Shown piece by piece: positions 36,602 to 49,831 of a stretch of DNA of 64,000 nt (position 1 is its first letter; every line of letters begins with the position of its first letter). The notes beneath the pieces are model-generated. The model was not told the DNA's origin. It did no database searches and saw only the letters and a program-made list of their open reading frames with translations. The stretch is from Cyclina sinensis (Eukaryota > Mollusca > Bivalvia > Venerida > Veneridae), in assembly GCA_012932295.1 (NCBI GenBank), contig JAAONU010000009.1, positions 231,697-295,696 on the forward strand. The letters run 5' to 3'. The translations under genes and the position numbers were made by a program.

Positions 36602-38470
36602 AGTCGTTTTTTCTCAATCTTAATCCTTTCATACAAACTTGCCGTTGTGCGCATGCGACAAAAATACCCTGTATCTGACACCTTTATAAAAAATATTCTT
36701 TCGCACACGGCAGTTCAGTACGCGTCTTCACTTTGTTTTAGACACAGCTTTTTGCTACCAGAAGGATAATAGTTTGTACACAGATGTATTAGTACTACTG
36801 TTCCATTTTATCCCTTAGCGGCAACTAAGCTATATTCCGGGTAACAAATCTGTTGCAGATTTACACGCTGTTCTTGTATTGAATATTGAACGGAAAATCC
36901 ATGTGCTCTTTAAAATGAAGTCTTCGACCATACACTTTTCCGATAGTTCCATTGAGAACACAGAGAGATGCAAAGTATAGATTTATTCTTTTCTATAAAT
37001 AGACTTCTTGCTCTTCATATATGCCACATTGACGTCATACTTAAATAAGCCTTGCTGAGGGAAAAGAAAAAAACATTTTTTAACTTTATATCACTAAATC
37101 TTGCATTTTTATGAGTTGGGGTTCTTAATTTTTCGTTAAATGTAATTCTACATTAAGAAAAACGCATAAAATACCACAGAATTTTTAGTGTTTGATTTGG
37201 CAGACTTTCTGAATGACCATTATATTCTCAAAACGTATATTTGCAAAGAAAGAGTTTGAATGACGTCAAACTTCAAGTTCAAGATGTAGATTTTCGCACA
37301 GCTTAGCTAAAAGGTAGTACATACTGGTAAGGAAGATTTTCTCTCAGGAAGTAATATTTCCGTTAATTCATCGATCAGGATTTAGTATATAATACATGTA
37401 GGAAGTATAATTTATGATACATATAAATATATATACATGTACTTCGAAAACATGTACAAAAAAATCCATCTCTTTTTCCTCGCAGTTGTTTACTTTGAAT
37501 ATGGAATATATATATCACATTTTTTCATATCTCGAAAAAGACTCAGTTAAAGACACTGAAAAGACAATACAATGTGATATATATACAATTCTAATATAAC
37601 GTTTTAGTAAATAATCTTTTAATCCATGAAGCCAGCTATTGTATACTCATCTAAGAAAGTTGCTGCCTAGATAAGTTTTGCAAAGGGCAACAAACACTCC
37701 AGTATTAAGAAATTTTGACTTTATTTGTTTTAAAAATGTAGAGAGTAGAATGTATTTCGTAACCATCTTTACTTAACTCAAAACGTCGAATTAAGCAAAC
37801 TAACAAGGGGGAGAATTCTCTCACTTTTATGACCAATTTATTTGATTTAAGTCCCTTGTTCCATAAAATTCTTTTTTTTCGGTTTGGACCATAAAAATTA
37901 AGTTGAAATGAATTCTGTTCTCTTGTTACATGAAAGCCTTAAAACTTTAAAGTATTTAAGACAAAACTGACGGCCTAATTTTTAGAATGATCTCAAGTCG
38001 GGTTTGACTGATGAGGGCAGCTCCTTCTGGTCATCCACAACAACAACCATGATTTTTCTTTGTGAAAGAAATGGTGAAAGTTTTAACAATTTGTTGATAA
38101 GCGATGCTGTAATGGTTTGTTGCATTATTAAACATATTTTTGACTCTCCATTGGAAAAATAAATAGGTTTTCCAGTCGCAAAACATATTCATCTCGAAAA
38201 AAGAAAAAAAATATGCGAGAATTTGCGAGATGTGATCAAGTGGACAACCAGCTTTAGCAAGCGGGTACGAATTTTTGCTGAGATTTTGTATTTCTATACA
38301 TTGATACAAATGCTTTGTTTTCGAAATGATTCTTTCTGCCTACTATTTAGAAGAGCAGCAGCAAATTTATGCAGCATTCCTGGATAAAGTTGGGTGTCCC
38401 TCTTGTCAAAATACAAACAGGTTGATATTGTTGATTAAATTAGATCCCTGACTAGTAAAAAGAAAAAGAG
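36602..38470. other. GPCR upstream region and intergenic DNA
   Basis: The first few hundred bases are the probable GPCR promoter (minus strand); no clear TATA box is seen. The rest is AT-rich with no recognised gene. Confidence 0.4.
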
Positions 38471-38490
38471 TAACAACAACAACAACAACA
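38471..38490. repeat. (AAC)n microsatellite
   Basis: About six AAC units. Confidence 0.9.
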
Positions 38491-41400
38491 GAGAACGTAA
38501 CAAACAGCTGGTATGATATGATACATTCTCGAAGAAAATGTATTCTCGGCATCATATCCTTACGTGGATAATTTTTCGCAGATGTTTACAGAGAAAACAC
38601 CGTGTCACCGTAAATCACGTTGTCACGTGACATGTTATGAGACTTGATTGGCATTTACATGATAAAATGGCAGGTCATCCGTTTATTTAACCACAACAAG
38701 CGTTAATTAATGGGCTCTAGTGTCCTATATTCCATCTCACTGATAACTGTTATCAGGGACCCCTATTGTTCCCTAAATAAGACAATAAGAACATGCGAAA
38801 TAGCTTGTGTGCGTTTGTGGTCCGCAGCCTTTGTCGTGATTTGTAGCTTTTAATCAGGAAGAGTAAGTGCGTAGCGTTGCATCCTTTCCTGTGGGAATAG
38901 GGGTGGGGGAGAGAAGTTAGGGGTGCGAAAATACTTCTCTATTACCGATTGTATTCAGTAGGATAGACATAGACTTTCTGTCAGAAGATTGTATTCAGTA
39001 GGAAAGACATAAATTTTCCCGACAACATCCCGCGTTGTGACTGAGGTTGGCTGAATTAGGCTAGTTGATATACTGTTCTCGTATAACAAAGCATGTATTT
39101 TGTAGCATTGTGCTTCAAGTTCGAATGTGTAATTGCTTGTTGGCCTTTTTGCTTTTTTGCACCCAAATCATAGCTGATATGATACAGTTGCCTGAATATT
39201 ATTATTATGATAAATTTATTTTAGTCTCACATGCATGTAGTTGAAAGGAATTTAACTCTCTCAGAGTGAACCCAAATTATCCCACTCTGAGGCATTTAAA
39301 TAAATGGAAAAAAGGGCTGTCTTTGTCAGAAAATGGCTTCTTTTACAACTTAATTTAATCAAACTGCCAACATGCATAGTTCAGTCTTGCCAGTTAAAAA
39401 GTGTGCACTATGACATTTTAAAATGATATAATTCTCGGGCCTGCCTTTTCGATTAAAGGGGTCAATGTCGGGGCTGTTGGTCAGGGGTCAATGGTCACTA
39501 CATTATTCATGTAATGAAAAAAGAGAAAAATATAAGACGCTGACAGATGGCGCAGTGGAGAATGGGTTTTTCAGCTGCGGCGATGAAATGAAGACCGAAA
39601 ATTCGAGTAATTGATGAAAATACTGTAACAGAGTTATGATTTGTATGATTTTTTTTTATATTATTAACTTTTTATCATTATATTAGGAAATGTGAATACA
39701 TTGAAGACACAAGAAAGAAATATATACAGTGATACGTTTTGACAAGACCATCCATTTCTAGCATACAAGGCCAGAGTATCTGCCTTTTTTACCCGTTTAA
39801 AATTGTGAGAATCGTTCATTTTTTGAGGCACAGATCAAGGAATCCGACTAGAGGGCAGCTGTATTTTTTGCTGGAATGACGCTTTGAAAAAACGCTGTTT
39901 ACCTCGGGTTAGATCAGACGATCCGTTCAGAGAAGCAAAGTTGTTTTTTCCATGAAAGTCTAAAACTTGTTTGCCAAATGTTTGAAAAACTTAAAGCATT
40001 TTATTATATATAATATGAAATAAAGTTGGTTCATTTGTTAATTTGGTTCCTCGTAAGTTCGGTTTGGCAAGTGTCCGGTTTCCTTTGTTTGTCATTATGT
40101 ACAATTATTATGTTGTTACTGTAGACTGGTACTTACTATGTATGTTTTTCTCAGCTATAGATAAAAGTGCGGCGTTCTGTAACAGCCGTTGTAATCTGTT
40201 GCCTGAAATAAAACCAGCATTTCTTTTGCCTATTTACAGGGAAAATATGTAAGAGAACAGGTTATTTTATCCTTTCAGCAGACGACATCTTGTTTGTCGC
40301 ACTGTGTGACCTTGTTAGGATGTATTACTCTAAAATGCCCTCCTGGGGCCTCGTCCTGACACCCGATGGCGCCCCTGGCGGGTTGAAAATTATCAACCTA
40401 GTGATCGCAATAATTGAAAATCGTTAGACAGCCGATAGTGTACAAATACACTTGTAAAGTGTTACATAATCTTGTTTAACTAGTGCACAACGTCGTCTGG
40501 CCAATTTGTAAAACTATTATATACTAAAAGTCTGTATTTGTTCCGAAATGGAAGTGACTAAACAGTTTTTCTTCTAAGACCAATCCAAAGAATTTCGTTA
40601 TACAAATGTATATAAGTATTTTCACCACTTAAAGTACTGTGAAATTAACATTTGAGTATATTTTGCTCTTATAAGAAAAAAAGAAGATAATTCAAAGATG
40701 AGCAGAAAATATCGGACCTAATTTCGAGACAGATTTTTCAATCAGTCTTTGTGATGGCAATATTCTTTATTTTAGCTGACCAATTTCTGTAGAAATGGCA
40801 AAAAAATGAGATAACAAAATATCTCTCTTTATTTAGTAGTTATACAGGGTATCTGACTGTCATTATTGTCACAAGCAAAATTTTTCTGAGACTGGAAATG
40901 TAAGAGTTTTTCTTCAGTAACTTGCTTAACAGTCAGCTGTTACTAGACCAAGTTGTGTTGGGCGCGGCCTCTACATGGCCGACGGAGCATGTTTGACCGA
41001 GAATCATTAGATTCTTTGTTAAATCTAGGCTGTAAATGACATGTTTTTTTTTAATTAGAAAGCTAAACTGACTCTGGTGTAACGCTCTCTTTCTATTAAT
41101 TCACAATATCAAATTAACTAGTATAAATTTATACGAATTAGTTTATTAAAGCTCTCCTGCTGTACAAGTTAGACCTCTGTTGAGACACTAGTCTTCAAGA
41201 AACAGGTAACTTGAGGGAGAGAGAAAGAATGGAACCAGCCTCTTTCAATACCGGTACCAACCAACAGCTGGATGGGTGGGGACACATGTTTCTTAAAGTC
41301 ACCATGCCCAAGGACAGTCCTTGTACTCTGGCTGGGATACAACAGTTATATCTGAAACAAATATTTAATTTTCCTATCCCTAAGTGGGTCGTTTAGTGCA

Positions 41401-43280
41401 ACTTTATCGACAGGGCATTACATACAAGAGGCTTAGAGATATCACAATGGTCTATTGACATACCTACAATAAGAGACTTTTAATGCAAAGTGACATCACA
41501 AGTGATGCAATATTATTCAACAAAAGTCTAGACATGTTGAAGAGGGTCAAATTTTTAAAAGTCAGTTTTGAACTTGTTGTCAATATGTCCTAAACAAAAC
41601 TATGAAATTAAGATTGTCACATTGTGACATCTGTGAAAAATAACATTATTCCGACAAATTTTCGTCTATAAACTATAACACAAAGTCTGGATTTCCTCTT
41701 CTCATTGTACATTAAATCTGGCCCCTGAAATGTGTTTTTAGATGTATGAGGAAAAACACTTGATACAATGTTTTCAGTATATTTTTTAAACAAAGACGAA
41801 AAACTAAAACAAATTACGGAAATATTGATATCATATATACCGCAAAATTGATAACTTGTTGACAAGAACTGGTTTTTTAAAGTACTACCGGATTTTGTAA
41901 AAAAAAGGGGGAATGAAAATCATTTAAATAAAAGATAGAAAGGAAAATTAAAAGGTAACTTAAATATATTTCAAAAGTAAAACCATATTTATATTATGTT
42001 CGATCGTGTTCAAGGACAAATGCGCTCACTGTATCACGTGATTTAATTTTTTCGACAAAGCGGTTCTCTGAAACCTTATCTGCTGGAAATGGGGTTAATA
42101 ACTTGGTTTGAGAGGAGATCTGTCAGTCATTGATTGACCATAATGTTCACGAGGTGGTCAGTTTGACCTGGCTCATTAGTGAAGGCTGGACTGTAATGAT
42201 AGGAAAAACAATAAATATAAATCAAACTGGCGATCAGGAATGTTTCATGCATCCGGGCACTTCCAGACCCATGAAACGCGTGTCTTTCTTTGAAAGAAGA
42301 AAACGAAGCATACACAATAACTTCCTTCCTTCCTTTTCTTTCCTTCCTACATCCTTCCTTCCCAAGGTAATATATTTTTATCACTAAATCTCTCACTAAA
42401 GGTCATAGGTTGGAATCTTGCCTTCGGCCTTGACCTTTTACGACAGATAATAGGCATTATCTTACGGAAGCTTATTTTTTTTTTTTGAAGTCTAGAACTA
42501 ATCTTTCTTAAGAACTATGTTAAACAGTCCGCCTGATATGAACTTGACGGTGAGAGAGCAATAAACTCAGCTAAATCAAAACAAACCTTCCTCCCTCAGT
42601 GCTCATTTCTGTCTTCATTTTTATACAGCGTACATTTTCAAGTATGTTTACTAATCAACATTTTTTAAAACAGACGTTTTATTTTTTCCCAAAGAGGCAT
42701 TGGTTTTGAAATATTGAGTTAAATGATTTTGCCTTTTTTCGAAAACAACTACTATATTCCAGTATAACGTGAACTGATCGGTTATGTTACCCCCTTTGTT
42801 GTTTTGAAAAGGCTACTACAAGTGTCAAAAACAGACGGAAATATATAGTAACTGTCTACCTTTTTCCTCTCTTAATTCACGTCTTGTTCATCAACATAGC
42901 ATTATGAGGAATTTGATCCTCATGGTGACCAGTAAATCACGTTTTTTACCACTTTTTACTATAATTTAAACATTATGGTCACTGTAAGGGGGCAACTGAC
43001 CGTGGTTTCTTTCATTTCGAAATTATATAGGTCTTCCTTTTGTAAGTTGATAGCCTTCGCTGCTCTTTGGACAAATAAAGACCATATGGTCGTTGGGATT
43101 GAAAATTGAATTGCTTTTCATTTTCACTAAGTAGGAGGCCATACAAAAATCTGTCTGATAATCCTGACACATCTATTGAAATATAAGAAACGGTTTTGAA
43201 GTTACAAAAACACTAGAAGCAACAACAAGCAACATCACCAAAAAAAAGAGACCATTTGTCTGACACGTACGCCCTGAAGA
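38491..43280. other. Gene-poor intergenic DNA
   Basis: No exon with splice-site support, no tRNA and no transposase seen. TTGTATTCAGTAGGA(A/T)AGACATA is duplicated at about 38949 and 38990. A short (CTTC)n tract lies at about 42328-42362. Small ORFs here have no recognisable domain. Confidence 0.45.
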
Positions 43281-43284
43281 GTTC

Positions 43285-43490
43285 AGTACCTCAGATTGTG
43301 GAAGTAGTACAAGATACAGAAAACGTCCCGTTCCAAGGACACTTCTGGTTCTTTTATACACTGAGTGTATAACACCGATATTTGGGACCTCGGTTTAACG
43401 TCTCGTTCGGAATACTTTTTAAAGTCCTGTGCGTCATCATTAGACCACTGATCCCGCCCCCTCCAAACCCCGGCCCACACCTTAACATGG
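43285..43490 (-). repeat. SINE copy with the conserved central domain
   Basis: GATACAGAAAACG, TTCTGGTTCTTTTATACACT, GAGTGTATAACACCGATAT, TGGGACCTCGGTTTAACGTC and TCG(T)TCGGAATAC match, in order, the central part of the SINE at 16370-16615. The tRNA-like head (about 43430-43480) is degraded. Confidence 0.6.
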
Positions 43491-45540
43491 TATGTCTGCC
43501 GTATCATCATTACATGAACATTTATTTATGCTCAGTCGAAAGACTTCAAAATTCAAGAATTCAAATAGAAGATGGACTTGGATTTGCTTATAACATACTT
43601 AAAACCAAAACATTTTTTTTTTACAGTCATACTTCTTGACTTTGTCTGCGAGTAAGTTCATCCCGTTTACGCACTTTGCAACTGATTATAAATTGATGTA
43701 TGTAGTTTAAAAGGTTATACATCAATTACAGTAATTGGTTAATAGGTTTAAACTTTGGAACTACTTTTTCTGGGCGAAAACCGATACGAGTGACCTGGTC
43801 ACCGACGTCGGAAGTATTAATTTCTTTAATTATCTAAAAGTTATTACTTTGTTCAGACTAAAACACATAAACTATATTTCACACTGGGGGCACAGAAGAA
43901 AGACCTGCAAACTCGTGTTATAATTCGTTAGTCATATACCTGGGTGAAAAGTTTAGATATCATAAAATAGAATATATTTTCTTTGTAATCGTGGTTAAAA
44001 GGCCAGAGAGAGTTATCTAGTCATCTATATAGTTTTCCGTTAATGCACTTTTTATCATAACATAATCTATATCGTACCTTCCGTCTGGACAATTTGCGCG
44101 CGAAAACTGTTTCAGTTGCCTTTATACGATGTGACCAAAGACGTAAAAAGTGAAATTAAATTAAGTCCTGTCTCTAAAGACACGGTTCGATTGATATATA
44201 TTGTTAAATTTTCCTTTTACTGTCTGTTTTATTTTCATTTTTATAATATTTATCTTCTACCATCGAGGTACAAAATGTATTAAAATTTTAAAAATGTATT
44301 ATTAGGTGAGTCCTAATAGCGAGATACAGCCTACAGTCTTTTCTTTGATCAACAATATTCTATCCTGCAGTCCATACATTTTATCCTTTGAAAAGTTTTT
44401 TTCATCGTAGATAATGATTGAATTTTATATTAAATCCGATTAATAGACGATCTAAGAAATACAACGTCATTCAATCAAGTACGTGTAATCATAATAAAGA
44501 TTTCTAAGTCATATTGGAGCAAGCTCATAGTCTCAAGCTTTTAATAATGACCATTTAACCGGACGGTCTTTGACCTCTTGTTTGAATTGTTGGAAACTTT
44601 GAACAGATGGGCCAGTCAATTTTAATTCCCCTACATACTTATTCTGGGGTAACCAAGGTCACGTAATTATAGTCCAGTGTTGCAATTTCATTTAACTGAA
44701 GTTGCAGTAAAATTCGAAACTTCGCCCCTGGACGTCGTAAAATACGAAACTAAATGACGTAATTTTCTCACGCAACAAAGTTTTGGTCAAACATGACCTG
44801 ATGTAATGAATGTTAGGCTATCCCTTTACATTTGGAAGAGGTGAAAACCAAATACCTTTTCATGTTTTGTTAAAAAGTGTCAAAGAAAGGAGATTCTGTC
44901 ACAGTGTTGTATTGACAGAAATGAAAAAAAACTTTTAGAGGATTTGTAGCAAATTTTACCAAAAACGTATGAATCCTTTTTGTGGACATTGATTTTGAAA
45001 TTACTGGACATATTTACGTTATAAACATAGTATTTAAACACAAATGTATATTGGTAATATCAAACAAAAAGGTATCCAGAGTTTTGGGAAAGGTTTTCTC
45101 CAAATTCTTTCTACCGTTTCAAACCAACCTGCTGACTTTAACTATTTAACCATCTATTGTTTCTTCATATATATTGATTTGAGATTTAGCTCATTTTCGG
45201 CATCTTTGACCAAAAAACGTGTTAAGCGACCGGAAAAATGATTTCGAAATGCAACTTAGGTCCTATCCTGTCATTAAAGCGTCTTAACACAAAGATGCCT
45301 TAGCGTCAGCTATTAAAGTCAGAGTTGACACAATTGGGCAATGACTACAGTTTTGACCGCAACAACTTGTGTATTATTACAGACAAATGAATCGAAGCCT
45401 GGCCTCGTAATTGTGGTCAGCTTTTAAACATGGCAACCGCAATAACCTTGACCAGGTCTTCAGATAAAGTTAAAGCTTAGGCTATGTAATAGTTTTCCAT
45501 CATGCAAATAAACAAACACAAACAAAACCCAACTAAATTC
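43491..45540. other. Gene-poor intergenic DNA
   Basis: AT-rich. Nothing recognised. Confidence 0.45.
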
Positions 45541-45895
45541 AAAATGGCGGACTCTCAGTCTTACAGACAGACAGAAAAACGGACGGGTAATGATAGTACA
45601 TTTGTATTTTGTTGACCACTCTATTGCAGCTTTTATTATAATTTTGACCAAACGCGGGATCGACCTACAAACCGGCAAGCAGGCAGACGAAATGAAAGCG
45701 TATGGAACAGACAGACAGATAGACAGACGGAGGGATGGGGGAGCTATGGCACCATTCTTTTTTCTCGACTGCTTTTTTTGTTTTTCTATGGTTGATTATT
45801 GTTTTGACCTACCGAGCGACCGGCCTATCAAGCAACAGTCAGGCAGGCAGGCGGGCGAGCGGGCGGACACACAGACAGACAGACGAACATAAATC
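45541..45895. repeat. GACA/GGCA-rich simple-sequence tracts
   Basis: Degenerate (ACAG)n/(GACG)n/(GGCA)n runs at about 45563-45585, 45700-45735 and 45838-45888 around about 100 bp of unique sequence. The open frames here are composition effects. Confidence 0.75.
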
Positions 45896-46086
45896 CATAC
45901 ACCCTTTATTCTTCGACCGTTTACGAGTGAATAAAATCACCAGTTACTTTATTTAAAAATTACCAGTGGGAAAGTGTCATCAACTTGTGCGTGGGTATAA
46001 TCACGTGTCTTAGATCTGACCATCTTTGTGGGACGCTGACATCCCTGTTTATTTTCTCTTTTCAACAAATGAGAATGAACAACCTT

Positions 46087-46165
46087 CAACAATCGATGTC
46101 CCCGCAACAATCGATGTCCCCACAACAATCGATGTCCCCGCAACAATCGATGTCCCCACAACATT
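46087..46165 (+). repeat. 18-bp tandem repeat, four copies
   Basis: CAACAATCGATGTCCCC(G/A) repeats four times with almost no divergence. In one frame it reads (QQSMSP)n within a 34-residue frame that begins MRMNNL and stops at 46165. No splice or domain support for coding. Confidence 0.9.
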
Positions 46166-46559
46166 AAAGCGTCAATAAAAAGAAAGCGGTCTGATTCTCA
46201 TTCTGATTACGTTGCCAAGTTCAGTCTCATATTTCCTTGACCTTGTTTTTATTGTGTAGATGTTTTCGCGCCATTTTCAAATGTTTACCTCTCGTTTAGT
46301 TTGACATAACACCTCAGCTGCCTAGTACCAATACAAGTGAATGATTCAATTCTGCATGTATTAAAGAAAATTTCGTTCCTATAGATGTTATCAAATTTAT
46401 CAAATTGTTTTTAGATTTTCAGTGTTGGGTGTCTGCTGCAATGGTCAAAAATAGTCCTCATTCCGGCTTTATGCCAGTCAACTTAAAGGTTATGAGGCAG
46501 AAACTAAAAGTAAAATAGTGCGTTTGGGTATAAATTTGGAGCATAAGAGAAAACCGAAA

Positions 46560-47175
46560 CATTCTGTGCTCTGACATCCTCTGCTGTCATGACTTGTTGC
46601 GTTGTGACATCATCTGCTATCACTACGTATTGTGCTGTGACATCTTATGTTGTCATGACGTGCTGTGCTGTGGCGTCCTCTGCTCTCATGACTTGTTGTG
46701 CTGTGGCATCTTCTGTTGCCATGACGTGAAGTGCTGTACCATGTATATACCATCTGCTATCTCAAAGGGCTGTGCTGTGACATCGATCCCCTGCTACCTT
46801 CAAGTGTTGTGCTGTGACATGCTCTGCTGTCATGACGTGTTGCGCTGTGACTTCCCCTGCTGTCATGAAGTGTTGTGCTTTGCTGTGTAGTGTTTTGATG
46901 TGTTGTGTTCATGACTGTGCGTTAACTTGTTAAGGTATCATGACGGGTTGCGCTGTGACTTCCCCTGCTGTCATGAAGTGTTGTGCTTTGATGTGTAGTG
47001 TTTTGATGTGTTGTGTTCATGACTGTGCGTTAACTTGTTAAGGTATCATGACGTGTTGCGCTGTGACTTCCCCTGCTGTCATGAAGTGTTGTGCTTTGAT
47101 GTGTAGTGTTTTGATGTGTTGTGTTCATGACTGTGTGTTAACTTGTTAAGGTATCATGATGTGTTGTGCTGCGAC
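46560..47175. repeat. Degenerate short array passing into a 108-bp tandem repeat
   Basis: From 46560 an irregular unit based on GTGCTGTGACATC and TGCTGTCATGACGTG repeats many times. From about 46841 a 108-bp unit (TGCGCTGTGACTTCCCCTG; starts 46841, 46949 and 47057) repeats three times with almost no divergence. The 98-residue Cys/His-rich frame in the first part follows from the repeat. Confidence 0.85.
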
Positions 47176-47709
47176 GTGTTTGACTGTAAAGTATCAAATA
47201 TCATCAAAAGGTCATGGAAATTACTTTTTGAGGCCGGTTATATTCAATATAAATTATAAATTCTTATAATTTTTATTGGTAGTCAGAAAATATGTGCCTA
47301 TGCCAAAAACCCACGGTTTATATGTGACATTTAATAACAAAAAACATGAACTAAGATAACATCAACATTGTTAACAAAAACCACTTTCCCAGGCAATCGG
47401 CAACACTCGATAATTTTCTGTCAACAACCCTTCCCTATTTTGGCCATTATTACAAGGGCTCCCGGCCCTTTTAGCCGTACAAGGTGAAAGATTTCCACAC
47501 TATTAAACAAGTATTCTTTATAAGAGTATCTCGCTATTAAATGAAGTTTACCATCATAAATCTTGTCGTGACATTCGATCATCAATTATGCCAGGTACGT
47601 AACCAAAAGAAAAAGCAAAAGAATATAGATACAGGTAGATTGATAAAATAAAATAAAATGAAATCAATCAATCAATATATCTATCTATCAAACAATTGAT
47701 AAGAACGGA
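47176..47709. other. Intergenic, nothing recognised
   Basis: AT-rich; ends in (AAAT)/(ATCA)-like simple sequence before the microsatellite. Confidence 0.45.
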
Positions 47710-47785
47710 TGAATGAATGAATGAATGAATGAATGAATGAATGAATGAATGAATGAATGAACGAATAGATGGATGGTTGGATGGA
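47710..47785. repeat. (GAAT)n microsatellite
   Basis: About 14 GAAT units at 47710-47765, then GGATGGTT/GGATGGAT variants. Confidence 0.95.
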
Positions 47786-49570
47786 TATAATTCAGATCGT
47801 TCTGACATCACATTAAAAAAACACTATATTATTAAACGGCACAGTAAGAGTCTTACAGAGAAGCATTGAATGATTTGAGAGTAAGATAAAAAAATCGATG
47901 CCCTTAGATCTATCTAGGCTGACTCCATTATCTTTCGTTTATTCTCGCTCCTCCCCAGCCCCCTCCCATCCTACTCTCTACCCCTACCCCCTATTATCTA
48001 ACTGATCCTGTAGTCCCCCTTTGTTTCTTAAACTGTCATATTGAAGAGAATTGAATCCATATTATCATCAAATAATCAGCTGTGCCTGGTGTATTCCTCT
48101 ATGGAAAAAAATCGATTCCCCAAAAGGTGAAGGTCATTCATTAGGATCGGACTGACCGCAAAGACCCCATTAATGCCACGACACGCTGTAATCTTCTTAG
48201 GATCTAATACGTTTATTTTGTTTAATTAAAGGATTCATGTTATTCCGTATCAATCGCAGTGTCCATTGTCCGAAATTGACCACTATTGTCCGCTGATAAG
48301 TTCATTTAGCATTGTACCTTCGACCTAAAGCTTCAAACTACAACACGATTCGCTTTGATTGGGCTCAGAAAAGGCAATAACAGTTGATCTTATTATTAAC
48401 AAAAACAAATACTTCAGCCTATATAGTTTTACATGGTAATTTCTGCTAAGGAACTTGTTATATGTCTGAAATTAGCCTATCTAGGAAGGATGTGCAACTA
48501 TTTATATGGACTGTTAACATTAATAGAAACAATTCTCAGAGCAATAAAAAGTTAAAGCATTTCACATCTCTGAATCATTATCTTTTGGAGATTGTTTTCA
48601 AAACAAATCTAAATTTTCACTTATTTTCGCGACCCCTTATCTGCGACTCTGTAACACAAGAACAAAACACTAACAACAAGAAGTATATCCCATGGTACTA
48701 GCTTTTCTTCTTTTGACATGAAAAGTATTTCGTATGCCTAGTTTCCATAGCAATGAACACTTATTATACACAGTTACATCAATAGATATTTGATACGTTT
48801 TAATAAACACCAGTTCATACCTTTTAACAAGTAAAAAAGGTTTACTAAGATCTATGATTCTGGCACGAAATTTGGCTCGCAGTTTATATAGTTGTGTATA
48901 TAGGTGCTTATATACTTACGCAAGTACATGTAATATTTACATATCTGGTTACATATTTGTCATTTTATTCTGCATTTCTCGGTCACTCAGTCCAGAGATA
49001 CAATGTGCCACTGCGCATGCCAAAATTAACTGCGTTACTACATTTTCATTCCCATAATCCTTTGGGTCATCGTGACCTTCCTTATTTGTCCTTCAAGAAT
49101 AATAATAACGTCTGCTCATTAACTCTCTCATCTTCCTAGGAAATTTGATATCCACCCTTTGACGAAAACTCGGCCAGTTTAAACATGGTAACTTTATTTC
49201 ATGCAAATTGTCGTTAGATGACCACTGGGGCGAAAACCTTTTGTCATTGTCCAAAAGAAGAAAGCAATAATTTTAAAATTGATTTCAATTTCTTGGGAAC
49301 TCGGGCGTTCGAAATTTAAAACTTTTCGACTATAAAACACTATTCCAAGCGAATATCTTTTGTGGCTTTTGTGAAATATTTTGAGCAAATATGAAAGCGG
49401 ACCATAAATAATGACTTAAACCATTTTCGCGGACTTTTGATAATTTTTTATGATAGAAATAGCATGGGCTTATTAAAAAGACAGACAGGTTTATATCTGA
49501 ATGACCAGTCAGGATTTATCCTGCGCAACCGATAGATGACTGATAAAAGGTCACGAAGGTAAATACACGG
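47786..49570. other. Gene-poor intergenic DNA
   Basis: AT-rich with a C-rich patch (about 47948-47995, CCTCCCC-type). No gene seen. Confidence 0.45.
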
Positions 49571-49573
49571 AAA

Positions 49574-49785
49574 AGGGGTCGGATCAGTGGTTCTCTGGTA
49601 ACGCACTTGGCTGATAATCCAGAGGTCGCGAGTTTGATTCACCGATCCTCCACTAAAACAACCAATTGTCTTTCGGGTGTGACATAAAACCTAAGTCCGT
49701 TACAACTACATGCGTCTGTGCAATACACTGAGCATGGAAAAGAAGCAGGGTTGCCTTTGAAATGGAACGCTCTACTCCCGCTCCA
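49574..49785 (+). repeat. tRNA-derived SINE with the conserved central domain
   Basis: GTGGTTCTCTGGTAACGCAC (box A) and GCGAGTTTGATTCACC (box B) form the head at 49585-49648. GTCTTTCGGGTGTGACATAA and CACTGAGCATGGAAAAGAA then follow in the same order as in the SINE at 16370-16615 read on its own strand. Confidence 0.65.
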
Positions 49786-49790
49786 TGCTC

Positions 49791-49797
49791 GCACACA

Positions 49798-49829
<32 letters not shown>
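49791..49829. repeat. (CA)n microsatellite
   Basis: About 18 CA units with one CT interruption, directly after the SINE body. Confidence 0.95.

Positions 49830-49831
<2 letters not shown>

Noticed and set aside
39541..39610. tRNA-like TGGCGCAGTGG followed by AATTCGAG
   Set aside because: The box B match is poor and no cloverleaf can be drawn.
41211..42396. Several 60-90 aa frames
   Set aside because: No recognisable domain, no splice borders, and low-complexity (CTTC)n in part.
46594..46890. 98-aa Cys/His-rich plus-strand frame resembling a metal-binding peptide
   Set aside because: Follows directly from the TGCTGTGACATC-type repeat; no signal peptide, splice sites or independent support.
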